45,566 bases of DNA from Dehalococcoides mccartyi (lineage in GTDB: Bacteria; Chloroflexota; Dehalococcoidia; GIF9; DYGU01). The notes under the pieces were generated by a model, which was given only the letters and a program-made list of their open reading frames with translations, did no database searches and was not told the DNA's origin. Position numbers and translations under genes: made by a program. Shown in pieces: positions 33,757 to 43,265 of this stretch; within the stretch, counting starts at the first letter, position 1, and each line of letters opens with the position of its first letter. Location: assembly GCA_020724525.1 (NCBI GenBank), contig DYGU01000013.1, forward strand, positions 1 to 45,566. Reading direction: 5' to 3'.

Positions 33757-34690
33757 GTTGACCTTATCTCTTCTCGCATAAACTTTATGTAAGAAATGGC
33801 AAAGCATAATGAAGATAAAGCAATAAGGCTGGTCAAATGAGGCCAGATTAATAACAAGCTTTGCCCGAAGGGCAAAGGATTAGGCAGCATCCTCTCTACT
33901 TGGATAATCAATAGAGGACTAAAGCTTCTCACTGTAGGCACCAATAAAACAATAACCGCTTCCTCATAAAGAGTATTAGAGGAAAGACGTTCAATCATCG
34001 CTCGGAATTCTTCATGCTTCACAATTAACTCTGCCGGTGAATCGCGGGTAACCGGCACAACCGCATCAGCGATAACACCAGAAATCATGAACAGGAAAAA
34101 AAGAGGAATATCCACAAAGCTATAGAAGCTAAGGCAGAGGTAGCCGTCCGTTCAAAAAGGAGAGAAAAAAGGACAGCTAAGGCTAACCAGAAGGCTCCAT
34201 AAATTACACTTACAAGGAGGAAAGCAACGAGTCTCAAAGCTTCTTCCGAGCTGGGGGGACACCTATCATACGCAAGCCCATCCCGGCAACAATGGCAATT
34301 ATGCTTATCAGGAGAATAGCCAGAGTAGTCAGTCCGGCTAAAAACTTGCCATTAATAACCGAATCTCTGTAAACAGGCTGAGATAAAAGCCGACTGAGAT
34401 TGCCGCTGGTTCGCTCACTATTTATAGCATCGAAACCGAGAGCTATGCCCACTATCGGTATAAAAAGAGCCAGAAAGGTCAAAAAACGGTGGCAACATAC
34501 CCCCTGAGGTAGTAAACAGCATAATAAAAACAAATTCAGTAGTCTCAGTTACTTCACTTCTTATAGTCTGAGCCGCTACATAAATAGCTGATATCCCAGC
34601 TAAGTAAATTAAGAGAAATAAAATTATGAATCTCTTACTGCTAAAATGGTCAGCCAGTTCTTTCCAGAAAATGGTTATCAATCCCGGCAT
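33753..34690 (-). pseudogene. ABC-2 type permease, multiply frameshifted
   Basis: Membrane subunit of an ABC exporter. Pieces in three frames join as one protein: MPGLITIFWKELADHFSSKR, a first helix, FLTFLALFIPIVGIALGFDA, the INSERTSGNLSRLLSQPVYR motif, further helices, and a final helix pair before MREEIRST. Each of the three breaks falls in a homopolymer run: A6 at 34481-34486, G6 at 34253-34258 and A7 at 34096-34102, each off by one from an open frame. That is compatible with decay or with sequencing error. The ATPase pseudogene precedes it with a 6-nt overlap-like spacing. Confidence 0.85.
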
Positions 34691-34692
34691 AT

Positions 34693-35624
34693 TCAGTCCT
34701 CGCTGAAATATTTCCGATAAATTTTCTCCAGAGTATACTCCTCAATTTTCATCTCCATTAGTGAAGCACCACTCTCAACGATAGTTTTAGCTATTTGAGG
34801 TCTCAAGTCAGTGTCGCAATGATGAGGAATAACTCACCAGACTCTTCCACACTTAGGACGCCCTTAATTTGCTTCAGAGAATTAACCAGTCCCGGACCTG
34901 GTTCAGTTACTCGAACCTCAACTCTGTATCTCCCACCAGCTACAGCTTCCCTGCCCAAATGGTCGACTGACCCTTCCACTATTAACCGCCCCTTTGCCAC
35001 TATACCAGTACGATGGCAGACTTTCTGGACCTGGTGTAACTGATGAAAGCACAGAACTAAAGTTATTCCGCTTCTCTTCATGTCACTTATAAGTTCCAAA
35101 ATTTCGTCAACGCCCTTAGGGTCTATCCCAGCGGTAGGCTCATCCAAAAAGACTATTTTAGGTTCTTTCACCAGCACATCGGCTATCCCTAATCTCTGCT
35201 TCATCCCCCGGGAAAATTTGCCTACTTTTTGGTCGGCTACTTCTGATAAACCTACTCTTTCTAATAGCTCGTTAATACTCTTTGAAGCTTCCACTTCTTC
35301 CACACAGTTAAGACGAGCCGTATACTACAAATTCTGTCGGGCAGTGAGGTCTTCATAGAAGCCAACTTTTTCCGGAAGGTAGCCCGCAATCCGCTTTACT
35401 TTCAAAGGCTCCTGGGTTGAATTATAACCGTAGACCCGGGCGGTACCCGAAGTAGGTTCGGTAAGCCCCAATAACATTAATAGAGCCGCTGTCTTGCCGG
35501 CACCATTAGGACCAAGGAAACCAAAAACTTCTCCTTCTTCAACTGAGAGATTAAGATTGTCGACAGCGGTGAAACTTTCATACCGCTTGGTTAAATTCAC
35601 CGCCTCAATAACCCGTGGCTTCAC
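34693..35624 (-). pseudogene. ABC transporter ATPase, nonsense and frameshift
   Basis: ATP-binding subunit. Walker [21 protein letters not shown], the LSGGQ-like FSRGMKQRLGIA, Walker B IVFLDEPTAGIDPKGVDEIL and the switch His (LCFHQ) are present. TAG at 35325-35327 interrupts the frame after ARQNL, and the same frame resumes YTARLNCVEEVE. A second break near 34810-34825 shifts the C-terminus, which continues LRPQIAKTIVESG and ends KYFSED at TGA 34693-34695. Pairing with an ABC-2 permease and a NEW3-domain protein suggests an exporter; substrate unknown. Confidence 0.85.
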
Positions 35625-35626
35625 CT

Positions 35627-36560
35627 CTACCGCCTACCCAAACGCATGAAAATAATGGCTAGGCCAGCTATTATTGCCACTACAATACCGACACCAACCC
35701 AGCCCCAAAGAGTTGGCGTTAATACGGTCACCCTGAGGTCTAACCTGTCGTAGGCGAGCATACTTTCCTCATCAATTTTTAAAGTAACTGCATAATCGCC
35801 AGCTATTGTTTTCCGGGATGGTTTTATGTTCACCTCAACCTCCTGTTTAGCCCCGGGTGTTAGCGTGTCTATAGTCTCCGGGTTAAAAGCAATACTCCAG
35901 CCTGCTGGTTTTTCTGTGGAGAAAGTAATCTTCTTCAAGGTAGCCGTGCCTCTATTCTCTATAATAACAGGGATCGGGTTATCTTCCCCAGCGGTAGCCT
36001 TCGTGTTAAGCCTGCCTTCCAGTATACCGCCTGTCTTAGCTTTAAGGTCATATTTGGCAGTAATAATAGCTTTAAGATCAATGCTGCCTTTAAGGTCCTT
36101 AATCTCCTTAGAGCTGGCAGATAAAGTAACCACATACTCGCCAGGTTCAGGTAGACGCTCAGTGTACCAAAGGAAAATCGGGCTGACTACAACTTTAACT
36201 GTATCTGGATAAGCTTTGCCTGGGTCAAGGCGAATTGAGGCTATCTCCTTAGCTTCGTAGCCGGGACGGAAGGATACATAAAAGCCGGGTGGTGCTTTAG
36301 CTGAAAGTTCAAACTCGCGGGACTTTTTACCTGTATATTTCAGTTCAACTTCAAATTCAAAAGTTGAGACGGCAGTGCCACGAATTACCGGATAACGGGT
36401 TTCAAGCTTAATTTCTTTCTCCGAGGAAGTTTGTCCTAATGACGCTGATATGGAATCAGGCTATTCTGAGGTATTGCCAGCACTATCTGGCTTACCAGCC
36501 CACTAAAGAGTATCAAAAACAACCAGAGAAAAAGGATACCGATAACACCCCTAAACCGCC
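35627..36560 (-). pseudogene. NEW3-domain surface protein, broken N-terminus
   Basis: Extracellular protein with two immunoglobulin-like NEW3/NPCBM-type repeats: EIKLETRYPVIRGTAVSTFE, LPEPGEYVVTLSASS, then VIIENRGTATLKKITFSTEK and VNIKPSRKTIAGDYAVTLK. A C-terminal membrane helix (VGIVVAIIAGLAIIF) ends MRLGRR. The upstream signal-peptide region (LFLWLFLILFSGLVS) lies in another frame, a TAG follows in the mature frame, and no start codon is found. Such proteins often precede ABC ATPase and permease genes. All three genes here are damaged. Confidence 0.75.
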
Positions 36561-36616
36561 TATACTGTCAAACTTTTTGCTTTGAGGGTGTTTGGCAAAA
36601 CACTTTAAAAATTGCG

Positions 36617-36645
36617 TTGTTATTGCATATAGGCCGTGTTACAAT
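36617..36645 (+). promoter_or_regulatory. mfd promoter
   Basis: TTGTTA (36617-36622), 17-nt spacer, TACAAT (36640-36645). Transcription would begin near 36652, just ahead of the structured leader. Confidence 0.55.
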
Positions 36646-36656
36646 TTGTTTTATTC

Positions 36657-36720
36657 GGGCTAGTTAAGAAAACTACCGGGCTGAAAGTCCGGTAGAACCC
36701 CTGAAATTTGCAACTAGCCC
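36657..36720 (+). ncRNA. Structured 5' leader of mfd, class unknown
   Basis: An outer 9-bp stem GGGCTAGTT (36657-36665) with AACTAGCCC (36712-36720) encloses a 10-bp hairpin CTACCGGGCT/AGTCCGGTAG (36673-36695, GAA loop, one G-U pair). CTGAAA occurs twice, in the hairpin tip and in the 3' internal strand (CCCCTGAAATTTG). The element begins about 5 nt after the predicted transcription start and ends 11 nt before the ribosome site of mfd. I cannot match it to a riboswitch class I know. Confidence 0.55.
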
Positions 36721-36743
36721 TGTAGGTGTTTAGGAGAAATAAG

Positions 36744-39700
36744 GTGAACCTATCACCTCTATTGTCTTTGATTAAAGCCATTCCTATTTACCACCAACTT
36801 ACAAAAGAATTGTGTCAAGGCAAAAACGAGTCTAATCTTGTGCTTCTTGATGCAGCTAAGCCTTACTTAATAGCTGCCCTGTATCAAGAATTGCTCTCCC
36901 TTATTCTCATGATATGTGCCGAACCTAAAAGTTCACGGAAGTTTTATGACGAGCTTCAAAATTGGGCTCCAGATCCGTCATCGGTTTACCTTTTCCCTGA
37001 GCCTGACGCTCTGCCTTACGAAGACCTACCTTCAGACATTACTACAACAGGCGGAAGACTCCAGGTCTTATCTACCCTGACCTCTTGGCAAAAGACAGTG
37101 CTTTATAGCCAAAAACCGCCTCTGATAGTAGCCTCTGCCCCGTCAGTAGTAAATAAAACCCTGAGCTTCTCACAGTTTGCCACAGCTTGCCATACTCTTC
37201 ACACCGGAATGAGCCTTGACCTCCTGCATCTTTTAGCTAAATGGCAAGCTATGGGTTATGAACTTGAGGAAATTGTAGAGATTCCCGGAACAGTAAGTCG
37301 CAGAGGTGACATCGTTGACATTTTTCCCCTTGATAGTCACCTGCCAGTTAGAGTAGAGTTCTTTGGTAATCAAATAGAGAGTATTCGGCTTTTTGAGCCT
37401 CAGAGCCAGAGATCTTTAAAGCCCATAACTTCAATAACTATCGTTCCGGCTAAGGAAAACCTGGGACATGAGCAAAACTCGTTTTCGACCAATACTGGTT
37501 GTATTATTGATTATTTAGCGGAGGAGACACTCCTTATCATAGATAATCCTGAAGACATTAAAATTACCCTTGAAGAATTAGATAAGAAAGCTAACGAGTT
37601 GCGGCGGGTGAAAATTGAGCAAAAAGAGATTACCGAGGATTCCCCCAGACCTTACTTCACCTGGTTAGAGTTCTGGGAGAAGATGACCAGAACCAAAAAA
37701 CGTCTAATTCTCTGGTCCTGGGACACGGCTCAACCCAGCTTCGATACCATCCCACCTTTTCCCTTTACTTTAGCCCCGAGTTACGGGGGAAAACTTGACC
37801 TTCTGGTTAAAGATATTAAAGCAGCAGTTAAAGAGAATAAGCGAGTTATTATAGTCAGCCATCAAGCCCAGCGCTTGAGCCAATTTTTTCAAGATAATGA
37901 CATTCTCACCCCGGTAATAAATCAAATTGAAAAACCACCCATATCCAGCTCGATAACTCTTCTTCAAGGCTCCTTAGCCGAGGGTTGGGTGATGAAAGGA
38001 GGTTTCGCTCTTCTCACTGATACTGAAGTTTTTGGTTTTGTAAAACAAAGGCGCCTGACCAAAAAGCGTCCGGTGCAACGGCAATGGCTCTTCTCCCAAA
38101 TCTTTCCCGGTGACTATGTAGTCCACATTGACCATGGTATTGGTAAATTCAGTGGGCTTACTACCATGTCTTTAGACAAAACCGAGCGGGAGTACCTTGT
38201 TATTGACTATGCTGCCGGTGACCGTCTCTATGTGCCCACAGACCAGGTTGACCGTCTTAGCCGCTACATTGGCGCCAGCGACAAGCCTCCTGTCGTAAGT
38301 CGGCTGGGAACCCAGGAATGGGCACGGACTAAGCAAAAAATTAAGGAATCTGTAATTAACATCGCCCAAGAACTTCTGGCGCTTTATGCTACCAGAGAAG
38401 TAATTACTGGCTTCCCTTTCTCCCCGGACTCTATCTGGCAACAAGAATTAGAAGCCTCTTTCCCATACCTGGAGACACCTGACCAGCTTGAGACTATCCA
38501 GGCAGTCAAAGAAGATATGGAAAAGGCTAAACCCATGGATAGACTAGTGTGTGGTGATGTCGGTTACGGTAAGACCGAAGTGGCTTTAAGAGCTGCCTTC
38601 AAAGCAGTAATGGACAATAAACAGGTAGCCTTTTTAGTGCCGACTACAGTATTAGCCCAGCAGCATTTCAACACCTTTACTCAAAGGTTACAAGCCTTCC
38701 CGATTAGAGTTGAAATGCTAAGCCGATTTTGCTCAGAAAAAGAGCAGCAAACTATTCTTGAAGGATTGGCTGATGGGACAGTGGACATTTGTATCGGCAC
38801 CCATCGCTTGCTGCAAAAGGATGTCTTGTTTAAGAACCTGGGGGTGGTAATCATTGACGAGGAACAGCGTTTCGGCGTAGTCCACAAAGAACGATTAAAG
38901 CAAATGCGCCAGGAGGTGGATGTTCTGATCCTTAGTGCAACCCCTATCCCGCGCACCCTCCATATGTCTTTAGCTGGAATTAAAGATATAAGTATTATGG
39001 AAACGCCTCCCGATGAGCGTCTGCCAGTTAAGACTTACGTTAGTTATTATGACGACCAACTGGTTCGGGGAGCAATTATCCGGGAACTGGAAAGGAATGG
39101 TCAGGTCTTTTTCGTCCACAATCGGATTCAGAATATCAGTAATATAGCTAACAAACTCCAAAACTTGGTGCCTGAAGCCAAAATAGCCATAGCCCACGGA
39201 CAAATGCCCGAAGAGGAATTGGAAAAAGTAATGATAGATTTCACTGCTGGTAAAAGCGATATTCTGGTATCAACCACCATCATTGAATCAGGGCTGGATA
39301 TACCAAACGTCAACACTTTGATTGTTAACCAGGCTGACCGGTTAGGTCTAACCCAACTTTATCAACTGCGGGGGAGAATAGGGAGAGGTAGCAACCGGGC
39401 TTACGCTTACTTTCTCTTCGATAAAGGTAAACGACTAACCCCTCAGGCTCAAAAACGACTCAGAACTATCTTCGAAGCTACTGAACTGGGAGCTGGCTTC
39501 GGTATCGCTATGAAAGACCTCGAAATCCGTGGTGCCGGTAACTTACTGGGAGTGGAACAAAGCGGACATATTGCCGCTGTTGGTTTTGACCTTTACTGTC
39601 GCCTCCTTGCCGAAGCTGTGGAAGAACTAAAAGCCAGGGAAATGGGTAAAAGTATGGACAAAAAGGCTGAACTACCATCACCCGTCATAGCTCTTCCATT

Positions 39701-40106
39701 GCCGGCTTATATACCAGAAGAATATGTCCCTGACATTAATACCAGAATAGCCCTTTATTACAAATTAGCCAGGGTTAAGCAAAAGTCAGAAATAGACGAC
39801 ATAGCCCATGAGTTAAGGGACAGATTTGGAGTTCTACCTCAGCCAGTGAAAAATCTACTGGACATGTTAGAAATTAAGTTACTCTGTATCAGCAACGGGG
39901 TAGAATCAACCACATCAGAGGCAAAGCAGATAATAATAAAATTCAGTCAAGGTAGAAAACTTAGACACCCGCCCCCTGAACTGCTAAAGGCGGGGATTAA
40001 GATAGGTAGTACACAAATAAGATTAAATATGAATTACTTTGGAAGCAAGTGGTTGGAAGCACTTAAACAAACACTCCAGGAATTAGCCGTAAATTCAGTG
40101 AACTAA
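36744..40106 (+). CDS. mfd: Transcription-repair coupling factor Mfd
   Basis: Mfd pushes stalled RNA polymerase off DNA and recruits UvrA. About 1120 residues, full length. Domains in order: a UvrB-like N-terminal module (PDALPYEDLPSD, SRRGDIVDIFPLD), the polymerase-interacting domain (FPGDYVVHIDHGIGKFSG), the translocase with Walker A GDVGYGKTEVALRAAFKA (near 605) and the DEEQ box DEEQRFGV (near 705), TRG motif region, and C-terminal TRCF domain. I choose GTG 36744 because AGGAG (36732-36736) lies 7 nt upstream; the frame is open to GTG 36726 but that start would contain the ribosome site. Confidence 0.96.
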   Translation: MNLSPLLSLIKAIPIYHQLTKELCQGKNESNLVLLDAAKPYLIAALYQELLSLILMICAEPKSSRKFYDELQNWAPDPSSVYLFPEPDALPYEDLPSDITTTGGRLQVLSTLTSWQKTVLYSQKPPLIVASAPSVVNKTLSFSQFATACHTLHTGMSLDLLHLLAKWQAMGYELEEIVEIPGTVSRRGDIVDIFPLDSHLPVRVEFFGNQIESIRLFEPQSQRSLKPITSITIVPAKENLGHEQNSFSTNTGCIIDYLAEETLLIIDNPEDIKITLEELDKKANELRRVKIEQKEITEDSPRPYFTWLEFWEKMTRTKKRLILWSWDTAQPSFDTIPPFPFTLAPSYGGKLDLLVKDIKAAVKENKRVIIVSHQAQRLSQFFQDNDILTPVINQIEKPPISSSITLLQGSLAEGWVMKGGFALLTDTEVFGFVKQRRLTKKRPVQRQWLFSQIFPGDYVVHIDHGIGKFSGLTTMSLDKTEREYLVIDYAAGDRLYVPTDQVDRLSRYIGASDKPPVVSRLGTQEWARTKQKIKESVINIAQELLALYATREVITGFPFSPDSIWQQELEASFPYLETPDQLETIQAVKEDMEKAKPMDRLVCGDVGYGKTEVALRAAFKAVMDNKQVAFLVPTTVLAQQHFNTFTQRLQAFPIRVEMLSRFCSEKEQQTILEGLADGTVDICIGTHRLLQKDVLFKNLGVVIIDEEQRFGVVHKERLKQMRQEVDVLILSATPIPRTLHMSLAGIKDISIMETPPDERLPVKTYVSYYDDQLVRGAIIRELERNGQVFFVHNRIQNISNIANKLQNLVPEAKIAIAHGQMPEEELEKVMIDFTAGKSDILVSTTIIESGLDIPNVNTLIVNQADRLGLTQLYQLRGRIGRGSNRAYAYFLFDKGKRLTPQAQKRLRTIFEATELGAGFGIAMKDLEIRGAGNLLGVEQSGHIAAVGFDLYCRLLAEAVEELKAREMGKSMDKKAELPSPVIALPLPAYIPEEYVPDINTRIALYYKLARVKQKSEIDDIAHELRDRFGVLPQPVKNLLDMLEIKLLCISNGVESTTSEAKQIIIKFSQGRKLRHPPPELLKAGIKIGSTQIRLNMNYFGSKWLEALKQTLQELAVNSVN

Positions 40107-40126
40107 AGAGCGGAACATATTACCAA

Positions 40127-40219
40127 TTACTCATTCATCAAAAAAGCAATACCTAAAAGTCCAGGACCAGTATGTCCCCCCATGACCGGAGTAAAATCCC
40201 TAACATAAATTTCAACATT
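40127..40219 (-). pseudogene. DegV C-terminal remnant
   Basis: A 30-codon frame on the minus strand reads NVEIYVRDFTPVMGGHTGPG, then LLGIAFLMNE and TAA (40127-40129). This is the C-terminal fatty-acid-pocket motif of DegV-family proteins (PV.G.HTGPG..G.AF). A stop lies directly before it; the remaining 250 or so residues are gone. It lies between mfd and the proB promoter. Confidence 0.75.
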
Positions 40220-40328
40220 TCACCCCCTCTCTATTTTTAAATTTTGTGAGTTGATAGACAGTACTGCTGCCCTGGTTTCAATTAGAATACCTCGGAGCAC
40301 TATATACATAGTAACACAAAATACAACT

Positions 40329-40358
40329 TTGTCACAACCTATATTTGCTTGTTATAAT
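40329..40358 (+). promoter_or_regulatory. proB promoter
   Basis: TTGTCA (40329-40334), 18-nt spacer, TATAAT (40353-40358). The ATG at 40365 is 7 nt after the end of the -10 box, so transcription should start on or near the start codon. Confidence 0.65.
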
Positions 40359-40364
40359 AGAGTA

Positions 40365-41483
40365 ATGTCTTACCAGCGCATAGTAGCCAAATTCGGGACA
40401 AATCTGCTTACCGGAGGCAGTGACAGTGACCGCCTTGACCTGGAGATAATGGCAAGCCTTGTGGGACAGATAGCCAAAATTCACCACCAAGGAAAAGAAG
40501 TTATAATTGTTTCCTCAGGCGCTATCGCTGCCGGCAGGCAAAAGCTTGGTTTAGTTAAGGAGCGAGAGGACATACCTTTTAAGCAAGTCTTAGCCTCAGT
40601 GGGACAGAGCCGTCTTATGCATGCCTACGAGCAACTTTTTAGCTGGCATGATATAACAATAGCCCAAGCTCTCCTCACTAAAGCAGATATCTCCGACCGT
40701 GCCGGTTATTTAAATGCCCGCAACACATTGCTGACTCTCCTGGAGCTGGGTGTAATCTGTATTGTCAATGAGAATGATGTAGTGGCTATCGATGAAATTG
40801 AGGGAATCGCTTTTGGTGACAATGATAACCTTTCCGCCATGGTATGCAATCTGGTTGATGCCGACCTTTTAGTATTACTTACGGATATCGAAGGCTTATA
40901 TTCGGCTGACCCACACTATGATCCTAACGCCCGTCTTATATCTCGGGTAGATAAAATTGATGCTGAAATTGAGCGTATCGCCGGTTATGCCTTCAGCCAC
41001 CATGGAACTGGAGGAATGAGAACGAAAATCGAAGCGGCTAGGCTGGCAACAGCTTCAGGAGCTACTGTAGTCATCGCCAATGGCAAGGAGCCTGATGTCC
41101 TTTTACGAATTGTTAACGGTGAAGAAATAGGCACTTTGTTTCCTCTCAGGGTAACTAAGTTGGAAAGCAAGAAGCGCTGGCTGCTCAGCGGGCTGGCTTC
41201 TAAAGGTAAATTAATCCTTGACACTGGAGCTGCCAGAGCTATTAAGAAGCAAGGCAAAAGCTTACTTCCCGCCGGCATTGTTGCCATTGAGGGCAATTTT
41301 CAACGGGGTGACACGGTAGACATTTTCGACCAGGAGAATAACCATCTTGGCTGTGGTATAGTTAACTATGGTAGTAACGATATAAATATTATTAAAGGTG
41401 CTCACTCAGAAAAGATTTTCAGTCTTCTTGGCTATGAATATGGTGCCGAAGTAATTCACCGGAATAATATGGTAGTCTTATGA
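40365..41483 (+). CDS. proB: Glutamate 5-kinase
   Basis: A 372-residue ProB, which phosphorylates glutamate in the first step of proline synthesis. The amino-acid-kinase domain shows IVAKFGTNLLTGG, VIIVSSGAIAAGRQKLGL, IVNENDVVAIDEIEGIAFGD with the Asn-Asp substrate residues, LLTDIEGLYSADP and HHGTGGMRTKIEAA. A PUA domain follows from about residue 275 (LILDTGAARAIKKQGKSLLP). ATG 40365 gives the conserved N-terminus; the frame is open further upstream, but the promoter lies in that stretch. No Shine-Dalgarno sequence: probably leaderless. proA follows after a small membrane-protein gene. Confidence 0.95.
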   Translation: MSYQRIVAKFGTNLLTGGSDSDRLDLEIMASLVGQIAKIHHQGKEVIIVSSGAIAAGRQKLGLVKEREDIPFKQVLASVGQSRLMHAYEQLFSWHDITIAQALLTKADISDRAGYLNARNTLLTLLELGVICIVNENDVVAIDEIEGIAFGDNDNLSAMVCNLVDADLLVLLTDIEGLYSADPHYDPNARLISRVDKIDAEIERIAGYAFSHHGTGGMRTKIEAARLATASGATVVIANGKEPDVLLRIVNGEEIGTLFPLRVTKLESKKRWLLSGLASKGKLILDTGAARAIKKQGKSLLPAGIVAIEGNFQRGDTVDIFDQENNHLGCGIVNYGSNDINIIKGAHSEKIFSLLGYEYGAEVIHRNNMVVL

Positions 41484-41541
41484 GGATACTTAAACAATCT
41501 CTATTGAGCCGGGAACTTGAGCTAATTCAGGGGTTAAGCCA

Positions 41542-41949
41542 ATGGAAATATGGCTTATTGTGATTATAATCTTTGGCTCGGTCACGATTCCGCTTATAGC
41601 TTTCACGTTTAGTCTAAGACCGTTTGTAAAAGACACTGTTCGTGCTGAGTTAAGCGATTTTAAGGTTAATGTTGAAGGTCGGTTATCTCGGATAGAAAGT
41701 AGACTTAACGAGCTTGGTAAGTGGACACGAAAGCTACCTGACATATTGCCCGAAACTAAAGAAAATCCTGATAGCAGAAGAAAAGAGCTTTTGGAAAAGT
41801 GGAGGCAAGGCACATTAACCTACCATGAATCGATAGAGTTACGAGATATACTTGCCCAAGAGGCAGAACAAGCCGAGGAGAATAAAAAGGTTGTTATTAC
41901 GCTTTGTTTAATCGGTCTGTTGCTTTATGCACTTAGTAGAAGGGATTAG
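41542..41949 (+). CDS. Small membrane/coiled-coil protein between proB and proA
   Basis: A 135-residue protein with an N-terminal membrane helix (EIWLIVIIIFGSVTIPLIAF), a charged coiled-coil-like stretch (VEGRLSRIESRLNELGKW), a second charged region (KELLEKWRQGTLTYHESIEL) and a C-terminal hydrophobic helix (VVITLCLIGLLLYALS). I do not recognise the family. AGGGG lies about 9 nt before the ATG. It sits 58 nt after proB and 34 nt before proA in the same direction, so probably one transcript, but nothing suggests a role in proline synthesis. Confidence 0.7.
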   Translation: MEIWLIVIIIFGSVTIPLIAFTFSLRPFVKDTVRAELSDFKVNVEGRLSRIESRLNELGKWTRKLPDILPETKENPDSRRKELLEKWRQGTLTYHESIELRDILAQEAEQAEENKKVVITLCLIGLLLYALSRRD

Positions 41950-41983
41950 ACAAAGAACAAATCCTTAAATAAGGCAGGAAGAA

Positions 41984-43258
41984 ATGGAGCAAGCCATAAA
42001 GGAACTGGAAGAGAGGGGAAAGGCTGCTAAACAAGCCTCAAAGAAGCTGGCTTTTCTATCAACTGAAATCAAAAATAAAGCTTTACTCAATATTGCTGAA
42101 GCCCTTATGTCTCGGAAAGATGAAATCCTTTCAGTAAATGCTCTGGACTTGAGGGAAGCGGAGGCTTCTGGAATGGGTGCGGCTATGCTTGACCGCCTCC
42201 TGCTGTCTGAAAGTCGCCTTGAAGCAATAAGCCAGGATGTCAAAGCAGTGGCAGCTTTACCTGACCCTGTTGGGGAAATTTATGAAATGCGTACCTTAGC
42301 CAATGGTCTCCAGGTGGGTAAAAAGCGAGTCCCTTTAGGGGTTATCGGTGTCATATACGAAAGCCGACCTAATGTCACCGTTGACATTTCGGTTCTCTGC
42401 CTAAAATCAGGTAATAGTGTCATTCTCCGTGGGGGTAAAGAGGCACTCCGTTCTAACTCAGCTTTGGCTAAACCAATTCAAGAAGCCGCTTATCAAACCG
42501 GCATACCCGAAGGGGCAGTACAATTTATTGAGTCCGCAGATCGGGCTTTAGTTAATCACATGCTCAAAATGAGAGATGTTATTGATTTGCTGATTCCAAG
42601 AGGAGGTGCTGAATTAATAAAATTTGTGGCTGATAATGCCACTATGCCTGTAGTTGCTGGAGGTATTGGCGTCTGCCATACTTATGTGGACAAAAGTGCC
42701 AATATAGAGAAAGCGGTAGCTATTGCCTATAATGCCAAAGTTCAACGCCCTACAGTTTGTAATGCCTTAGATACCTTGCTCGTCCACAAAGATATCGCTG
42801 AGCCTTATTTGTCATTAATTGCTCAGGAATGGGCAAAAGCTGATGTAGAAATGCATTGTGATGAGCCTACGCTATCTATTTTACGACCCATACCTTTGTT
42901 AAAACTGCTACCAGCGACAAAAGAAGATTGGGGAAAGGAATTTCTGGCTTTAATTGCGGCAGTTAAGATAGTTGACTCTTTAGACGAAGCCCTGCATCAT
43001 ATAGAAGTATATGGTTCAGGACATTCGGAAGCTATAGTTACTGAAGATTATTCGGCAGCCAGGCGTTTTATTAATGAAGTAGATGCCGCTTGTGTTTATG
43101 TCAATGCCAGTACTCGTTTTACCGATGGTGGTCAGTTTGGTTTAGGTGCTGAGGTGGGAATAAGCACCCAGAAATTTCAGGCTCGTGGTCCTATGGGGCT
43201 TAAGGAACTAACCAGCTATAAATGGATTATCTTTGGTAACGGTCAGGTACGTCCATAA
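41984..43258 (+). CDS. proA: Gamma-glutamyl phosphate reductase
   Basis: A 424-residue ProA of the aldehyde-dehydrogenase fold, which reduces gamma-glutamyl phosphate with NADPH to glutamate semialdehyde. Marks: PLGVIGVIYESRPNVTVDIS, SVILRGGKEALRSNSAL, LIPRGGAELIKFVADNA, the active-site Cys in KVQRPTVCNALDTLLVH, and the C-terminal DAACVYVNASTRFTDGGQFG. AGGAAG lies before the ATG. With proB it supplies two of the three proline steps; proC is not in the window. Confidence 0.96.
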   Translation: MEQAIKELEERGKAAKQASKKLAFLSTEIKNKALLNIAEALMSRKDEILSVNALDLREAEASGMGAAMLDRLLLSESRLEAISQDVKAVAALPDPVGEIYEMRTLANGLQVGKKRVPLGVIGVIYESRPNVTVDISVLCLKSGNSVILRGGKEALRSNSALAKPIQEAAYQTGIPEGAVQFIESADRALVNHMLKMRDVIDLLIPRGGAELIKFVADNATMPVVAGGIGVCHTYVDKSANIEKAVAIAYNAKVQRPTVCNALDTLLVHKDIAEPYLSLIAQEWAKADVEMHCDEPTLSILRPIPLLKLLPATKEDWGKEFLALIAAVKIVDSLDEALHHIEVYGSGHSEAIVTEDYSAARRFINEVDAACVYVNASTRFTDGGQFGLGAEVGISTQKFQARGPMGLKELTSYKWIIFGNGQVRP

Positions 43259-43265
43259 GTGCCTT

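Noticed and set aside
35826-36212. 128-codon plus-strand frame
   Set aside because: Antisense to the NEW3-domain repeats, which make sense as protein on the minus strand.
41965-42243. 92-codon minus-strand frame
   Set aside because: Antisense to the start of proA, a full-length conserved gene.
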